Shown here: in pieces, positions 36,922-50,200 of the stretch | Position numbering within the stretch: the stretch's first letter is position 1 | How the letters are laid out: each line of letters opens with the position of its first letter | Assembly: GCA_016987375.1 (NCBI GenBank) | Contig: PJRA01000403.1 | Span: forward strand, 13,484 to 77,483 | Reading direction: 5' to 3' | Origin: Brachionus koreanus | Lineage: Eukaryota; Rotifera; Eurotatoria; Ploima; Brachionidae | Length of the DNA stretch: 64,000 nucleotides | Made by a program: the position numbers and the translations under genes | Notes under the pieces: model-generated | Told to the model about the DNA's origin: nothing | Seen by the model: only the letters and a program-made list of their open reading frames with translations | Databases searched by the model: none

Positions 36922-39900
36922 ATGCTCAAGATAATAAAGAAAGCAATTAGTGGTAGCAATAACACTAATAGCTCGAGTTCCCAAAATAACTCGGCTGACA
37001 GTAGCCCGGTCCAAAGCATAGGCTACCAAAACAATGCGTTGGACAACAGCGGCTTTTTGGAAAGTCAATACTCAACTCCAGCCCAGTATGGCTCTGGATT
37101 TAACGTAAATTCATACAACTCGAACTTTAATCCTAATACAATGAGAAAGCCTGGTAAAAGTGAGAGTTTTTTTAAAAAATTTCTATTTTTATGTTTGAAA
37201 AATTGAATAATATAGATGTTCAAAATGACACAGGCTCTTATAATTTAACTGACAGTCGTTCAATAAGTGTTGCTCATCGAAACAATGTGTACAATGGCTC
37301 GCCTGTTTCTTGTCTTCCGCAAGGCAACATGAATTTTTCAACAACACCTCAATCGTCGCCAGCAAATATTCATTTATCGCAAAATGTTTCCCTTTCTAAG
37401 CATTCTAATCAATTTTACGCTCAAAATCAAAATCACATAGCCATTAAAAAATCAACAACTAGTCCAGAGTTCGAACATCTAGAGCAACAATTAAAACAGA
37501 GTCAACAAAAATATCAAGATCTCGACAACCAATTTAAAAGCCAAAATGAACAAATTAAGGATCTCAAGGTATTTATTTTAATTTTGGAAAAGTTCCATAT
37601 TGGTAAATAAATGTTTATGTGTCAACTTAAATAAGAAAAATAGACTAGCATTAAATACTAAAGAAATAAATTGTATTTGAGTTAAAATTGACCGTCTTAT
37701 TGAATGGTCGTTGACCTAATTGATGTTCAAATTAGCTTTAAAGTAAACTTGAATTGCCAAAACTCAACACCTCGACTAAAAGCTTTTAAATTAAGAACAT
37801 GTTTATATAGACTAATTTTAAGCTTCAGTAATTTCAGAGATAAAAAAGATTTGTCGCTTTTTTAACACATTTTTTTCTACTTTTTTTTGATTAGCATCTA
37901 TTTGAACTAATAGTTTATGATATGGATGGCTTGAGGCGCCCAACTCACTTCCATTTTCGCTCTTTGGATCACAAAGTACGTGTGATAAACAATTCCAGTT
38001 AATTCAAAATCCAAATCTTTTTTGTTGAATTTTAATAAATTTAACTCATACAAATACTAAAATTTAAATTATTTCTTAATTTTATTTATCACAGGTTGAT
38101 TTAGAAAATTTTAAAATGCTAATTTTTTTCTAAAACTCTTTATATAAAACAAAAATGATGAGCCTAGGGTCGAGATTTTAGATAAAAAAAATTCAGGCTA
38201 TATTAATTCTATTTTTTTGCTATAAAAATAATTTAAAACAAAAAAAAACGAACCAATTCGGCATTTTTTTATTTGCCTACTTATTTCAAAACCCATATAT
38301 TTTATCCAAAGGGCACAATTCAGAGTTTAAATGACATGAATCACAAATTTTACGATGAAATTCAACATTTGAAGGACAGAAATTTGGAGCAACGCAAACA
38401 GACTGAAAGTTTTAACAAGCTTTTTCAAGATTGTAAACAAGATTGTGAGCGTAAGCTATCGCATATGCGTCAAGAGCTTGATCAGTCGTTGAAACGAGAA
38501 ATGGACTTTAAAAAAATGGTTCAGCAAGTACAAGAAAGCAAAAATCACGAAATTTCGAATTTAAAAGATAAATTAGACAAAGCAAAAAGTATGGATGATC
38601 ATCACAATTCCGAAATAGAAAAAAAAAATTCAGAACTGAAAGCAAAGAATGAAAAAATCGAATGTTTGGAGAAAAATTTGAACGAAATTAGAGTTGAATT
38701 TAACTTGTATAAGGAAACATGCGGATCAGAAAAGAGGAAAATTGAGGCGTGTTCCGATAATCTAAAAAAAGAAGTGGAAAATTTGAAAATACAAATTGAA
38801 GACGAACGAAAAAATAATCAGGAAAAAATAAAAAGTGAAAAAAATGAGCAAAAAAAACACTTGGACGAGCTGGAACAAAAACTTGAGGAAGTTATCAAGG
38901 AAAAAGCTGAAATTACATGTAAATATGCTCAACTGCTCGATCGAAATAAAGAACTAGATGAATTAATCAAGTCTAATAATGAAAATAATGAAAAATTTTT
39001 AAAGCTTTCAAGGTAATTACAAATAATAGCATATTTCTTAAAATACTTTTAAATTTACTTTTATTTTTCCAATAGAAGACTATAAAAGTAAAATAAATAA
39101 CCCTGTCTAAAATCTTAGCGGTTATAGTTTATTAAAGTTTTTTTCTGATTTTATTAAAAAATATTTCAATTGTTACCTTTTTAGTAAATAAGAAAAATTT
39201 AGAAATGCTATCATCAAAAAACATTTCGTAAAAAAAATCTAGTTCAATCAGCCTTTTTTTGATCAATGTCTTGGTAAATTAGGGGAATGGTATCTCAAAT
39301 AAACAACTATTTTGTAGAAAAGATAATTCCCTATCAGGATTGATTCTATACTATTAGGATATTCATATTTGAACATGAGTTATTACAGCTTGAAGACAGG
39401 ATACTTTTTTTGTTGAATTTTTGAGGACATCCAGTCAAAAAAATAATTTTTTTACTCACCCAAAAAAACATATTTTCCTTAGTTTTTTAGTATGCTGATT
39501 AATAATTTAAAGTCGGTTCTTTTAAATTCAGATAGTGCGGTAGTTTTGCTACGCGTGAGCCTTAATAAGAATTTTTGACATTTTGTTCTGTTCTATTGAA
39601 CTAAATTTTACAAAACTTAGTAAATAGAACATATTCTTTTTGACAAAATTTAACCAAATTTTGAAAATATATTTATAGACTTTTTTGACTAAAAAATTTA
39701 AAAATATAGTTTACAGTTCAGAGATTATTAACAGAGTAAAGCTGTAAATGATAGTTTTTATCTTAAAAAAGACAAATATATATTTCTTGATACTATTTCT
39801 GTCTACATTGTTGGATAAAACTTAAAATTGGATATTCTCACTCAGGAACACTTAATTAGATTCTTAGTAGATTGCTTAATAATCTTAAAAATAATAAAAA

Positions 39901-42212
39901 ATTTCTGGTCAAAATAATAAAGTTTTACAGAACATATTTGAACATTATTTGTATTCAATATATAGATATTAGAATGTCTTGATAGATCTAAAGATTTAAG
40001 TATGTCGTTTCTTTGGTTTAAATTAGCTAAATCTAAACTTTAAATTTTGAAATCAAAATCAGTTTATTCTATTGTTTATATGCACTAAATATTTTATTTT
40101 TTGAAACTCTCGGGCTAAAATTGTTAAAAACTAAAAATGTAAGCTAATTTAATTTTTTTTTAAATTTATAATGAATTTATTTACAGAGAAAATATAAAAA
40201 TTAAAATAAAATTTTAATAAGATTAAAAAAATTAATTTTTTAGTTGACCAGGATCTTAATTATTAGATGCATATTAAATAGAATATTTCATTCAAGTACT
40301 TTTTCATTCGTAATTGTTGTTATTAAAAATTGGTTATTTTTAAAATCATCATTTTCTTCTCCATCTGGATTAAACACAACCAGAGGAACTATGACATTTT
40401 TAATTCTATATCATGGCTTTAGATTACTTACTATATCACTACATCACTATATCACTACAGAAGCTTTTTGTTCTTTTAGTTTTTTTGCAACTATAAACAC
40501 ATGAAAAGTCTTCTAAATCTTTGGACAAAAAATTTGAATGTCAAAAATAAAATTTTAGGAAAACTTAATTTTAAATTAATTTTCTTCACTTATTTCACTG
40601 CTAATTAAAAATTCACATTCTTTATTTGAACTAAAAAGTTGCTGCAACAAACCATAGCTTCCTGTATTTAATAATTTCCAGATTAAATCTTTTTCCTCAA
40701 GACATTAATCGTCAACTTAAGAAATACCAAAATACCAAAATCTTTAATCGTTTGAGAAATTTTAAATTTTATATCAAGATTGTTATTTTATGTAATTTTA
40801 TTGATAGATTTTATTTTGAAATAAATTTTTTCTATAATTAAAAATTTTTAAGAATTCGTTTTTATGAGAAAAAATTTAAATAATAAAATTAGATTGTTTG
40901 TATGAAAATATTTCAAGGAAAGAACTTTAAAAAGAAGTGTTTTTTCTCTAAATTTAATTTTCAAAAGTTGACTTTAGGCCATTTCAACTTATATCTGGCA
41001 TTGTCCTATTTTAAACGTTTTTTATAACAAGTGTCTTTTTTAAATTATGAGTTTTAAACTTTTTATTAAAAATAAAGATAATTATTGATTTGAGATTTTA
41101 GAATCATTTTGAATATAAAATAATCATTTTAAAAGAAAAGAGAAATTATTATTGGCATTATTGCGAAATTTTATATTATATTAATTAAATTATATAATTT
41201 TTTTGTCTAAAGAGCCGAAGTCGAGACGTATAAGACAAAATGTATTAGCTTGGAAAGAGAGCTAGCAGATTGTCGAGACCAACATTCCAAAGAAAAGGAA
41301 GAATGGAAAAAATTTCAAGCTGATTTGCAAACAGCCGTGCGGGTTGCTAATGATTTTATGAATGAAGCAGAAGAGAAATACGTCAAAATAAAGGAGGAGC
41401 TGTTAAATTTTAAAACAGATAGTTCAGAAGACCATAAAGTAAATGGTAAAGGATCTGAAGAAAAAGGATCACTATCAAATGACAGCACAGTGGAAGCATC
41501 CGAAAAAGGTAAAGAGAATATTTTTTCTCCAAAGATTGAAAATTCAATAACTGAAACGAATCATACTAATGGTTCGAATGGAACGAATTCAGAACAATAC
41601 GAAATTCCAAATTATTTTCACACAAATACTGACACCGATGACGCCAAATTGTTGTCGTATAATCACAACAACGGGAACTATTTGTTCAAGAAAAAAAATT
41701 GTTCAAATTCAACCGAATATTCTCCGTCAGTAATTAACTCCAATTTTGACTCACTCAGCACTCTAGTAAAGCAGTATGGCGTAAGCAGACGCAATGCATT
41801 GATGAAATGGTGCCAAGAAAGACTCTTAAATTATGATATTGAGATAAAAAATTTCAGCAGTAGTTGGAGTGATGGCTTGGCATTTTGTGCTTTATTTCAC
41901 TCATTTGTGCCAGATAAAATAAACTACGAGCTAATATGCAAAGAAAAAGATGTGAGAAACAGATTGATTACTGTTTTTAGTTTGGCCGAGTCTCTGGGTA
42001 TCGAGCAAAAATTGAATATAAATGATATCGTTAATCAAGATAGACCAGACTGGAATGAGATTATGAATTATGTAGCATTAATTTACTCCCATTTTAGCAA
42101 GATGAATGATAATTTAAACAAAAGTGAGAAAAAATTTAGCGGTAAAAAGTTGGAAATATCCAAAGAGAAATCTTTTACGTCGTTCACAGTAGCGTTGTCT
42201 AACAGTAAATAA
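36922..42212 (+). CDS. SPECC1L: Cytospin (SPECC1/SPECC1L family), coiled coil plus calponin-homology domain
   Basis: Cytospins link actin and microtubules and act in adhesion and cytokinesis. Exons: 36922-37153, 37216-37568, 37895-37975, 38312-39012 and 41213-42212, giving 788 residues (human SPECC1L about 1117). The N-terminal 160 residues are Ser/Asn-rich. Coiled coil runs from about 165 to 195 and about 225 to 515. The final ~110 residues are a calponin-homology domain (about 645-755): SRRNALMKWCQERLL, IKNFSSSWSDGLAFCALFHS, DINDIVNQDRPDW-like INDIVNQDRPDWNEIMNYVA. The FSSSWSDGLAFCAL wording is that of cytospin. The third exon (81 bases, phase 0 on both sides, GTACGT donor) was found by eye and inserts HLFELIVYDMDGLRRPTHF; it is less certain than the rest. 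The last intron is 2.2 kb. Confidence 0.9.
39013..41212. other. 2.2 kb intron of the cytospin gene
   Basis: A/T-rich. A tandem run of ATCACTA/ATCACTAC units lies at about 40434-40458. On the minus strand at about 40395-40290 an open stretch reads VPLVVFNPDGEENDDFKNNQ, possibly a relic of a mobile element; I cannot assign it. Confidence 0.4.
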
Positions 42213-42363
42213 AAAATATTTCAAAAATAAGAAGCCACTATGTTAATAGCTAATTGATACAAAGTCACATAGATTTTTTTTTTATTTTTATCAATTAAAA
42301 TATTAAAATTTAATTTTTTCTTAATTTAATTTTAAATTTTAAATTAAAATTTTACTGAATATT

Positions 42364-42369
42364 AATAAA
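42364..42369 (+). terminator. Possible polyadenylation signal of cytospin
   Basis: AATAAA about 150 bases after the stop codon, followed by a less A-rich stretch. Confidence 0.3.
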
Positions 42370-42649
42370 GAATCGAAGCAATGGGTATAAATTTTTGTTA
42401 TTTTAGCCTAAAACAGATGTTTTGATAGCTCTTACTTGAGCTCGATTTTGGAGTTATTGCTTCTTAAATAATTTGCTATATTCAAAATAACTTTGACTGT
42501 TTCACCAAATCAAATGATAAAATTTTGTTTTTTCTAATTTATTATCCATCAGCAAGTTGTTCGATTCCTCTCTTGTGTCATAACGACTATTGGAACTAAA
42601 AACTCACAACCTGCTTCAACTTGGTTTTTGTTAGTATAATGCCCCATCC

Positions 42650-43115
42650 TCTAAGGAAATTAACTATTGAGCAAAAATATGATATTCAAAAGGAGAAAGA
42701 TCGAGGTTATATTCTGAATGAGGAAGAAGTTCGATCTCTTCCAGCTCTTCTTTTTTTTGCCATTTTTCCTCTAGCTGTATGAGGTCTAACACTTGAACAA
42801 GCAGAGTTTTTCTTGAAATGAAACATAAATTCGTCCTAATTGTTCAAAATAAAGCTCTACATTTATTGTTATATCTTCTCTAACTAGCTTACTGTGCATT
42901 ACTTCTTGGAAATTACACCAAACACACATAATCACCTTTAAATGAAGGTGTCTTCTTTTTTGAAATGGCTGAAATGGTTTGGATGGTTCCAACCATTCTG
43001 TTATAATAATTTTGAAAATATATCCATTCCTCATTACAAGTAAATATCCGTCTAAATAACCTTTCACCAAGAGGATTTTTTTAAGTATTTTCCCAGAGAG
43101 TATTATGTCTTAATT
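42650..43115 (-). mobile_element. Degenerate mariner transposase fragment, copy 2
   Basis: A second copy of the 25.8-26.4 kb element, in the same orientation relative to the window. Long shared stretches occur, for example TATGATATTCAAAAGGAGAA and GAGGAAGAAGTTCGATCTCT. The minus strand contains pieces such as RRIFTCNEEWIYF (DEKW altered to NEEW) and HLKVIMCVWCNFQEVMHSK. The catalytic block is altered and frames are broken, so it is dead. The next short element (43261-43472) begins about 150 bases away. Confidence 0.85.
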
Positions 43116-43260
43116 AGCCTCTACAATTTATTTTCTGAATCATTTGATCTTCTTAGGTTTTAATAAATTACTTAGCTAAGTTTATACCATTTATTTTAGA
43201 TTCTCTTTCAAAACTATTTATAATTTTAAATAAGTCTTTGAATATTTTAATCTGTCTTAA

Positions 43261-43472
43261 CACTAGAAGCACCAAATATTTTTCATTTTTTTTAATTCAA
43301 AAATATTTTATTAAAAATTGTAATAATTTTATAAATTAATATCATTTTTAAACAAAATTTTAAAATCTACATAATTCAAAAAAGATATATTTATTTTAAA
43401 AATCTATTCAAAAGATACGAGGATTTAAAAATTTTTCAAACGAGTCAAATGACTCATTTAGTGCTTCTTGTA
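43261..43472. mobile_element. Short non-autonomous element bounded by TTAA (piggyBac-like MITE)
   Basis: Starts CACTAGAAGCACCAAAT and ends ATTTAGTGCTTCTTGTA, imperfect inverted terminal repeats (most positions pair). Both ends abut TTAA (43257-43260 and 43473-43476), the target site that piggyBac elements duplicate. The 212-bp interior is A/T-rich and non-coding, with a small palindrome GAGTCAAATGACTC (43443-43456) just inside the right end. Family assignment is inferred from the ends only. Confidence 0.7.
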
Positions 43473-43662
43473 TTAATACTGTTATTACTGTTAGTATCAA
43501 CCAGCTTTGTAATTTTTCAAGAATTTTGTTATCTGTTTTTAAATAAGGATTCCATCTGCCTAACAAACTGAGATATAGCTGATTTTTTTCACTTCTGCAT
43601 TTTTAAATTCTACATTTTAATTTCCACATGTTACAAAGTCAAATCTAATTTGTGGAATTTAC

Positions 43663-43768
43663 GCATTTTAGTATTTTTTTTGGGTGAAAATTTAAACAAA
43701 ATTTCTGCAGGGTATGTGTCGCGAAATTCTGCTTTCCGCATTTCCACTTACACACTTTAGGGACAACC
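43663..43768. repeat. Dispersed direct repeat, unit 1
   Basis: Shares with 44172-44262 the blocks TTTTTGGGTGAAAATTTAAA, TTTCTGCAGGG, ATTCTGCTTTCCGCA and CACTTTAGGGACAAC in the same order and strand. This unit has about 15 extra bases (TTTCCACTTACAC) near its right end. Less A/T-rich than its surroundings. Origin unknown; probably a transposable-element fragment. Confidence 0.7.
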
Positions 43769-44171
43769 AGATTACTACTCTTTTCAATAGTGTTAAAATA
43801 AAGCTTTGAAATGTTGCAAAAATCTAAATTAATTTAATTGCGCATTTAAAATATTCTAATCAAATATTTTCAACTAAGTTAAGTTATTTTTTTTGCAAAA
43901 AAAAATTAAAGAAAAAAATATTTATCTAAAATTTATAACAATTTTTTATTCCCAAATGTTCTAGTTAACTAAATTAAATTTGTTAGCATACAAGATTAAA
44001 GAAATTAAATGAAAGACTTCCTGCATTTTTTAATCGCTGACAAGATAAATAAATTCAATAAATGATGAGATTTGAATTAATTCAATAAACATGAAAACTT
44101 TTATTTTAAAATTTAGTCTATTATCTTTAAAAAATCTATTAAATTTAAGTTAAACTGTTAAATTTAATTTT

Positions 44172-44262
44172 CGCAATTTAGTATTTTTTTGGGTGAAAAT
44201 TTAAACAAAGTTTCTGCAGGGAATCTATTGCGGAATTCTGCTTTCCGCACTTTAGGGACAAC
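44172..44262. repeat. Dispersed direct repeat, unit 2
   Basis: Second copy of the unit at 43663-43768, about 500 bases away in the same orientation, ending CACTTTAGGGACAAC. The two copies differ by scattered substitutions and one insertion. Confidence 0.7.
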
Positions 44263-47200
44263 TTAGAAATTTTTTTTTAATTTGTTTTTTTTTTAATTTT
44301 GATATCAAGACTAATAATTTAACTATGTTTTCACAGACAGGGATAGAAGTTGAATTTTCAGCTTTCCAGGAAGACTTCATTCAAAATATTCCAATTTTAT
44401 TGATGCTTAAAAACGACTTTTGTTACATGCACTTATAAATATGACAAAGCAGCTTAATAATACTTTATAGATCTAATTCTGTATAATTCCTTTAACACCG
44501 TATAATTATAAAGAATAGATTTTAAATTTAAAATGAAAAATTCGGTTGCAATCGTTCATTTTTATGAATTATGATTTTTGTTTTTTCTCTTAAAATCTTG
44601 TTCTGTGACTATTCTTATTAAACTAGTCACCGATTAAAATATTCAAATTTTAAATTTGCAATTGATTGATTGATTGATTTAGATTAAGCACTTGTACAGA
44701 TTTAAGAAAGAGAGAGGAAAAACTAATCATTATATTGATTTTTTCCTTAGTGAAATTTCTAATTCTTAATCCTTGAAAAAATATTTGTACTAAAATTCAA
44801 TGAGCACAAATGTTAGTCAAAACCTGGCTTTTAGAACAAACGATTTAGTTAAAAAGGACTTTTCAATCAAATAAAGTCCATTAAAAATAAAAGATTAACT
44901 ATAGCAATATTTGAATTCAATTGTCGGTTTGTTTAATTCCGTTTTAGAAAATAATTATAATCTCAACTCAAGTGTTAGACAAGAAATTAATATGAAAATT
45001 TTGTTTTTAACTAGGATAAAATTTGAAAACAAAATTCAACATTATTGTCTTAAAAAATTTTAATCATCATTGAAATTTTTGTGTTAATGATCCAAAAAAA
45101 TAAAACTAATAAAAAAATTTCTAATCAAATTTATTTTGGGTAAATATTATTTAAGCCATAAAATTTTATAAATTGTAAATTTTAATATGATACACTTGGG
45201 ATACCTTTTTTAGGATATAAAATTCGTTATGATGGATAGCGTCAATTTGATATAAAATTTCATTTCTTAATAAATATATAATTTTGTTTTTTTTTTTTTC
45301 ATAGTAAAGACTTTCAAGTGAGCCAAAACAAACTTGAGCTTGTAACGAATCATTTTAAGAATTTGTCATCAAGTGAAACTAATTTGAGTCCATAGAACTT
45401 GTTCCGGTTGATTAATTCAAGTATTTAAATCATCTATTTAATGATTTAGAAATAATGTGAGCATAAGATTTATGTTCTAAAATAATAAAAGCAAGAAAAG
45501 GTTCGACCCATGAATGATAAATGATGACATTTATAATTTGAATATTATCTTTTTTTTATCAGTTTCAAATTTTCAACTAATGAAATATAGTAAATAAATT
45601 GATTAAAAGGATAAACATATATTTTTAAATAAAATTGTATTTTTATCGGATATTATTTAAGTAATTGTATTTTGAAGATACAATTTTTAAAGTTCGATTT
45701 GGCAAAATTTTAGGCTATGTTTGTTTTTTTTAATGATAATTTAGATTACACAAGAGATACGATCATTTTCATCAATCAGCAGTTTAGAAGATTTTAAATA
45801 TTGTTTTTGTTGAGAACAAACTTTTCTAGCCGATTGTAAATGTTTCTAATCCTTTCTTCCTTTGCTCCAGATTTTTGACTATATCTATTATGTTGTTTTT
45901 TATTTTGCATTGAATATTGATTCTGTATTGTGGAACGCGAAAATGGCTAGCTTCTAGTTTAAAATTGAACCCTCTAACTGGATATGTTTTAATTATATTA
46001 ACAAAAACGTCTTAAATATACACATAAATCAATTGGGTTTATTTGATATTCATTATATTTCTATAGAAAAAAAAACAAAATCTCAAATAAAATTGATACC
46101 TAAGTGATTTCAACTGACCATTTAAAAATATGACTAAAAATTTCAATAGATCAGTAAATAAATGAATCTAAAATTAATTCATTATAAGAAATATTATTTT
46201 AAAAAGACAATTAATTTATTTGAACATAATTTAAATGAAGAAAATAAAAGAATGATAAGTAAAAAGCAGACTTCTTCATAAGTCAAATATTAACACTAGA
46301 TCTTCTTTTTTTCAATGACGCTTAGCAGCATTTTTAAGTGTAAATTGATCAGATAAAATATTAAACTAAAACTTTTTAAAGTTTTCCTCGTTTTTTAGCC
46401 TAAAAAAATTTAAAATCTAAGCAATTTTTTTTTCAAATTTTATTAATTTTTAAATGCTCAACAACATATTAAACTTTATTTTTTTTAATCAAAATTTTTT
46501 AGTATTTTTTTTAAAGAAATATTTTTTATGATTTTTGAAAATTTTTAAGCAATCACATTTTATTGTTTTTCACTGAAATGGATTTAACTTTGTATAGATT
46601 TTTCAATTTTTCAAATTATGTTATTTATTTAATTAATTCAAAAAAACTTGGACTGAAATGATTTTTAAATGAGATAATCTCTTTAGATAATTATAAAAAA
46701 TGATCATTTTTAAGTAGAAGCAATAGTGGTTGATGGCCTCGGGAGAATTTGGTTGAATGTAAATCGGTTTTTCTTGATTTTTCTATTCAGTTAGTCAGAT
46801 TATTTCGACTAATTTCTCAATAAGTAGCATAATTAAATATTTATCCTAAGCTTAGTATGTAGCTAAATAGCTAGAGTGTCATTAGTTCAAGTGGCTAGAA
46901 AGCACTCGTTTCAATTTATCTTTATAAAGCGTTCAGATCATTATCTTAGTCAATTGTAAGCTTAAATAGAGCAGCTATTTAATGAAAATTAATTCTTTAT
47001 TCAAGAGCCATTAAAAGAATATATGAATCAATTAGATAAATTGAAATATTGTATTTTAAAATCTAAAAAAATAATAAAAAACATGTTATTTGATTTAATC
47101 TTTATTTCTGATATTTTAGTTTTGTAAAGTTAATATTTGATTAGATATTCAACAATCGCTACGTGATTTTAATTCATTTTTCACGCTGATTAGAGTTATG

Positions 47201-50200
47201 TAATGATTACGGTACGGTGAGTAATTTTAAGATTATATTGATCGAATTTTCAAACTTTTTAAATATTTAATTAGCCGTAATAGAACAATTGTAATTTACT
47301 AAAGTAAAATTAAGAAAACGCATGAGAATTTTTATTATAAAAAGTAACGAAAAAAGGGTAATTATCCTTGCTTTATAATTACAAATCGGCATTATCTTTG
47401 AATATTGGTCAATTATTTTCGACCTGCAAGAATCCTTTTGCTTTTTTTCTCACATATAATTAGGCACGATCGTTTCACTAATAATTATAAGTGTATGTAA
47501 TGTTCCTAATTATAGACCGGCTTTGTTTCTTAGATTTATTCAAGCACTCTTTTTAAAACACGGAAGGATTTATTCTAGATTAAAAACTAGGCAGAATGTA
47601 TTTAAAAAAAATGATTCTAATCTTGACAGTTAGAGATCGAATTTGTTTAAAATAGCTTATGGCACGATTTGTAGTGAAAATGATACACACTAGATTAATG
47701 ATCAAATCCGATTATTTTTGTGAGAATTCTTTAGTTTAAAGAACATGCTAGGTTTTAGCAAATAAAAGACTTTAAGGGAGTAATAAAACTTTTTTAATCA
47801 ATATCTGATCTATGGGGCTTCAAATTTTGTATTAATTTTTTTAAAAATGAATTTATTTTTAAATAAAATTTAAGAAAAATTGTTTGTAATAATTTGGTTT
47901 ATAGAAAAAAATATGGCAATTGATTTTGGCCAAATATTTTTATGGATAAAAATATTTGAAACTAAATAAGCATTCTTTGTTAATGGTTTATTCAAATGAA
48001 ATATGTTTTTTACTCACAAACTATCCATTTTATTATTAATGAATCATTGATTTTAAAATTAGAACAGCTCAGTAAAATATTAACCATTTTACAAAATATA
48101 TTTTTTTTAAATTATGGTTTGTATCATGTTACTAAAAAAATTTCTTAATAGCAATTTAGTTGGCAATAAACAATTATTTTAATAATTAAAAAGCAAATAA
48201 CATTAATGAATGAGAAATATTTAAAAAAATTAAGTTTAAAAAATGAGATGTTTCAATGAGCGTAAATAAATGTCAATAGGGTTTAATTGAAATATTTAGT
48301 CAAGATAAAATTCGAATATTTTTGAAGCGTCTGAGTAGAAACAGACTGATGAATAATTAATTAAGAGATAAATTTTGATTTATTTGCTTTTTTCTTTGAA
48401 ACAAATACCCGTCATATTAAGATTTGTTTACAAAAATAAAATTTATGTAATAAAAAAATCTGAAAATCTAATTCTTATTAATTTTTCAGTCAAAATTTTT
48501 ATAAAATATTAAAAATCTTATTTTGACTCAAGTAAAAAAGAATTCTTTTAAAAGTCTTAATATTAAACAAAAATTGTAAAAATAATATTATCTTTCCATG
48601 TAAGCCTTTGCTTTTCACCATTCCTCTTGTATAATTTGGTAGATGAGAAAATTAAGTATAAGAAATTTTCTCTTATTGTCATTAAGACGGTAAAAAACAA
48701 CTTTAGGCAGTCCAGTGGCCGTCACTAAAGGCAGAAAATTATTACACATACACATCTAAAAATGCTGTTAATTTGATGCGTTAATGACCTGCTGTCATTG
48801 AACATAATCAATAATTTTAGAAAAATATCATGATTTTTCCAATAGATTTGTATCAACTAAAATAATCAATGAAAAGAATCTTTTTTTTTCTAAAAGTCAC
48901 GTGATTGATTAATTATAGTGATTGGTGCTAGAACATGTATGTTGAAAAAAAAGATCGGCACTTGGATTTTCCAAGGATTCAGATTAATTAAAAAAAAATA
49001 TTTGAATGTACCAACTAGATGAAATAGATGAAAGACGGAAGAATAAAAAAAATTAAAATTTAACGAATTGGTTTATTTATTTATTATTATTTACTCAAGA
49101 GCTTATTTAAATTTTTTTGTTCAAATTAAAATCATTCGGTTTGTATATAACTTTTCAACTTTGTCAAGATTAGAAGCAACAGACTTGTGTATGTTTGTAC
49201 ATATTTTACTTGTGCTCTCTTAATTTTTTCACAATTGAATTAATTAGAATATGTTGGCTAGGTTTGATTAGCAAACAAACTAAAAAAATAAAAAGTAACT
49301 CTTTTTTTTTGGTTGATTTATTTGCTCTTTAAACAATAAAAACTAAAAAAAAAAAACTAATTAAATTTTTGTTCCGATTCCACTATTTTCAGATTCGGAT
49401 GATGCTCATGGTATGTATTTTTTTTTTATTTGTCAATTGTTAATATTTGATTTGAGTCGATCGAATGTGTCCATAGTATAAAATCGATTTTTAATCGAAA
49501 TTTACGCTCATTCAGATTCAATCGTTCATTTTTTTTCTCATAGTTATAGACACGAAAAATCAACAATCTATAAATATTCCAAAGTCCGAAAATAATAAAA
49601 ATTTCCTGTTTCTAATAACACTCGCACATAAAAAACAAATTTAGTTTCTAAGTTTCTTATAAAGGGATTTCTTGTTAAGAAGCTAATTTTTTTTTTCAAA
49701 AAATAACAATAAATAAAATCAGCAAATCAGGAAAAAATCTTTTTTTCCTTTACAGCTCTAATAAAGGTCATATAATTTACAATTGGATTGTATAACAAGT
49801 AAATGTCAAGTGATTTTAAATGATAAGATTGCTTTGGTAGATAAACAGCTCAATAGGAATATGATATATTGTTTATTTAATGTATAAATTTTAAAGTAAA
49901 CATTAAAATAAATGAATTAATAATAGAAATAAAAAAATAAGGAAACAGATGTTATTATTTGGTTATTAAAATTTTAAAATTCAATTCATTCACTACGGAA
50001 CTTAATTGTTAAGTGTAAACAATTATTTTTTTCTAGAGTAATAAAAAAAATTCATTTATGATCCGTGTGATCTTTTGAACGTAGCAGTCTTTTTTTATTA
50101 TGATCAATTTTTTTTTAATAAATACGGTTTTAAATATTACAATTTGCCCAGTCGATCATGCTTCAGTTAGTCACATTTTCTTTTTTCTTAACTCATGATG

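Noticed and set aside
40244..40504. 86-codon plus-strand frame in the cytospin intron
   Set aside because: Contains a tandem repeat and A/T-driven codons. The opposite strand looks slightly more protein-like but also could not be assigned.
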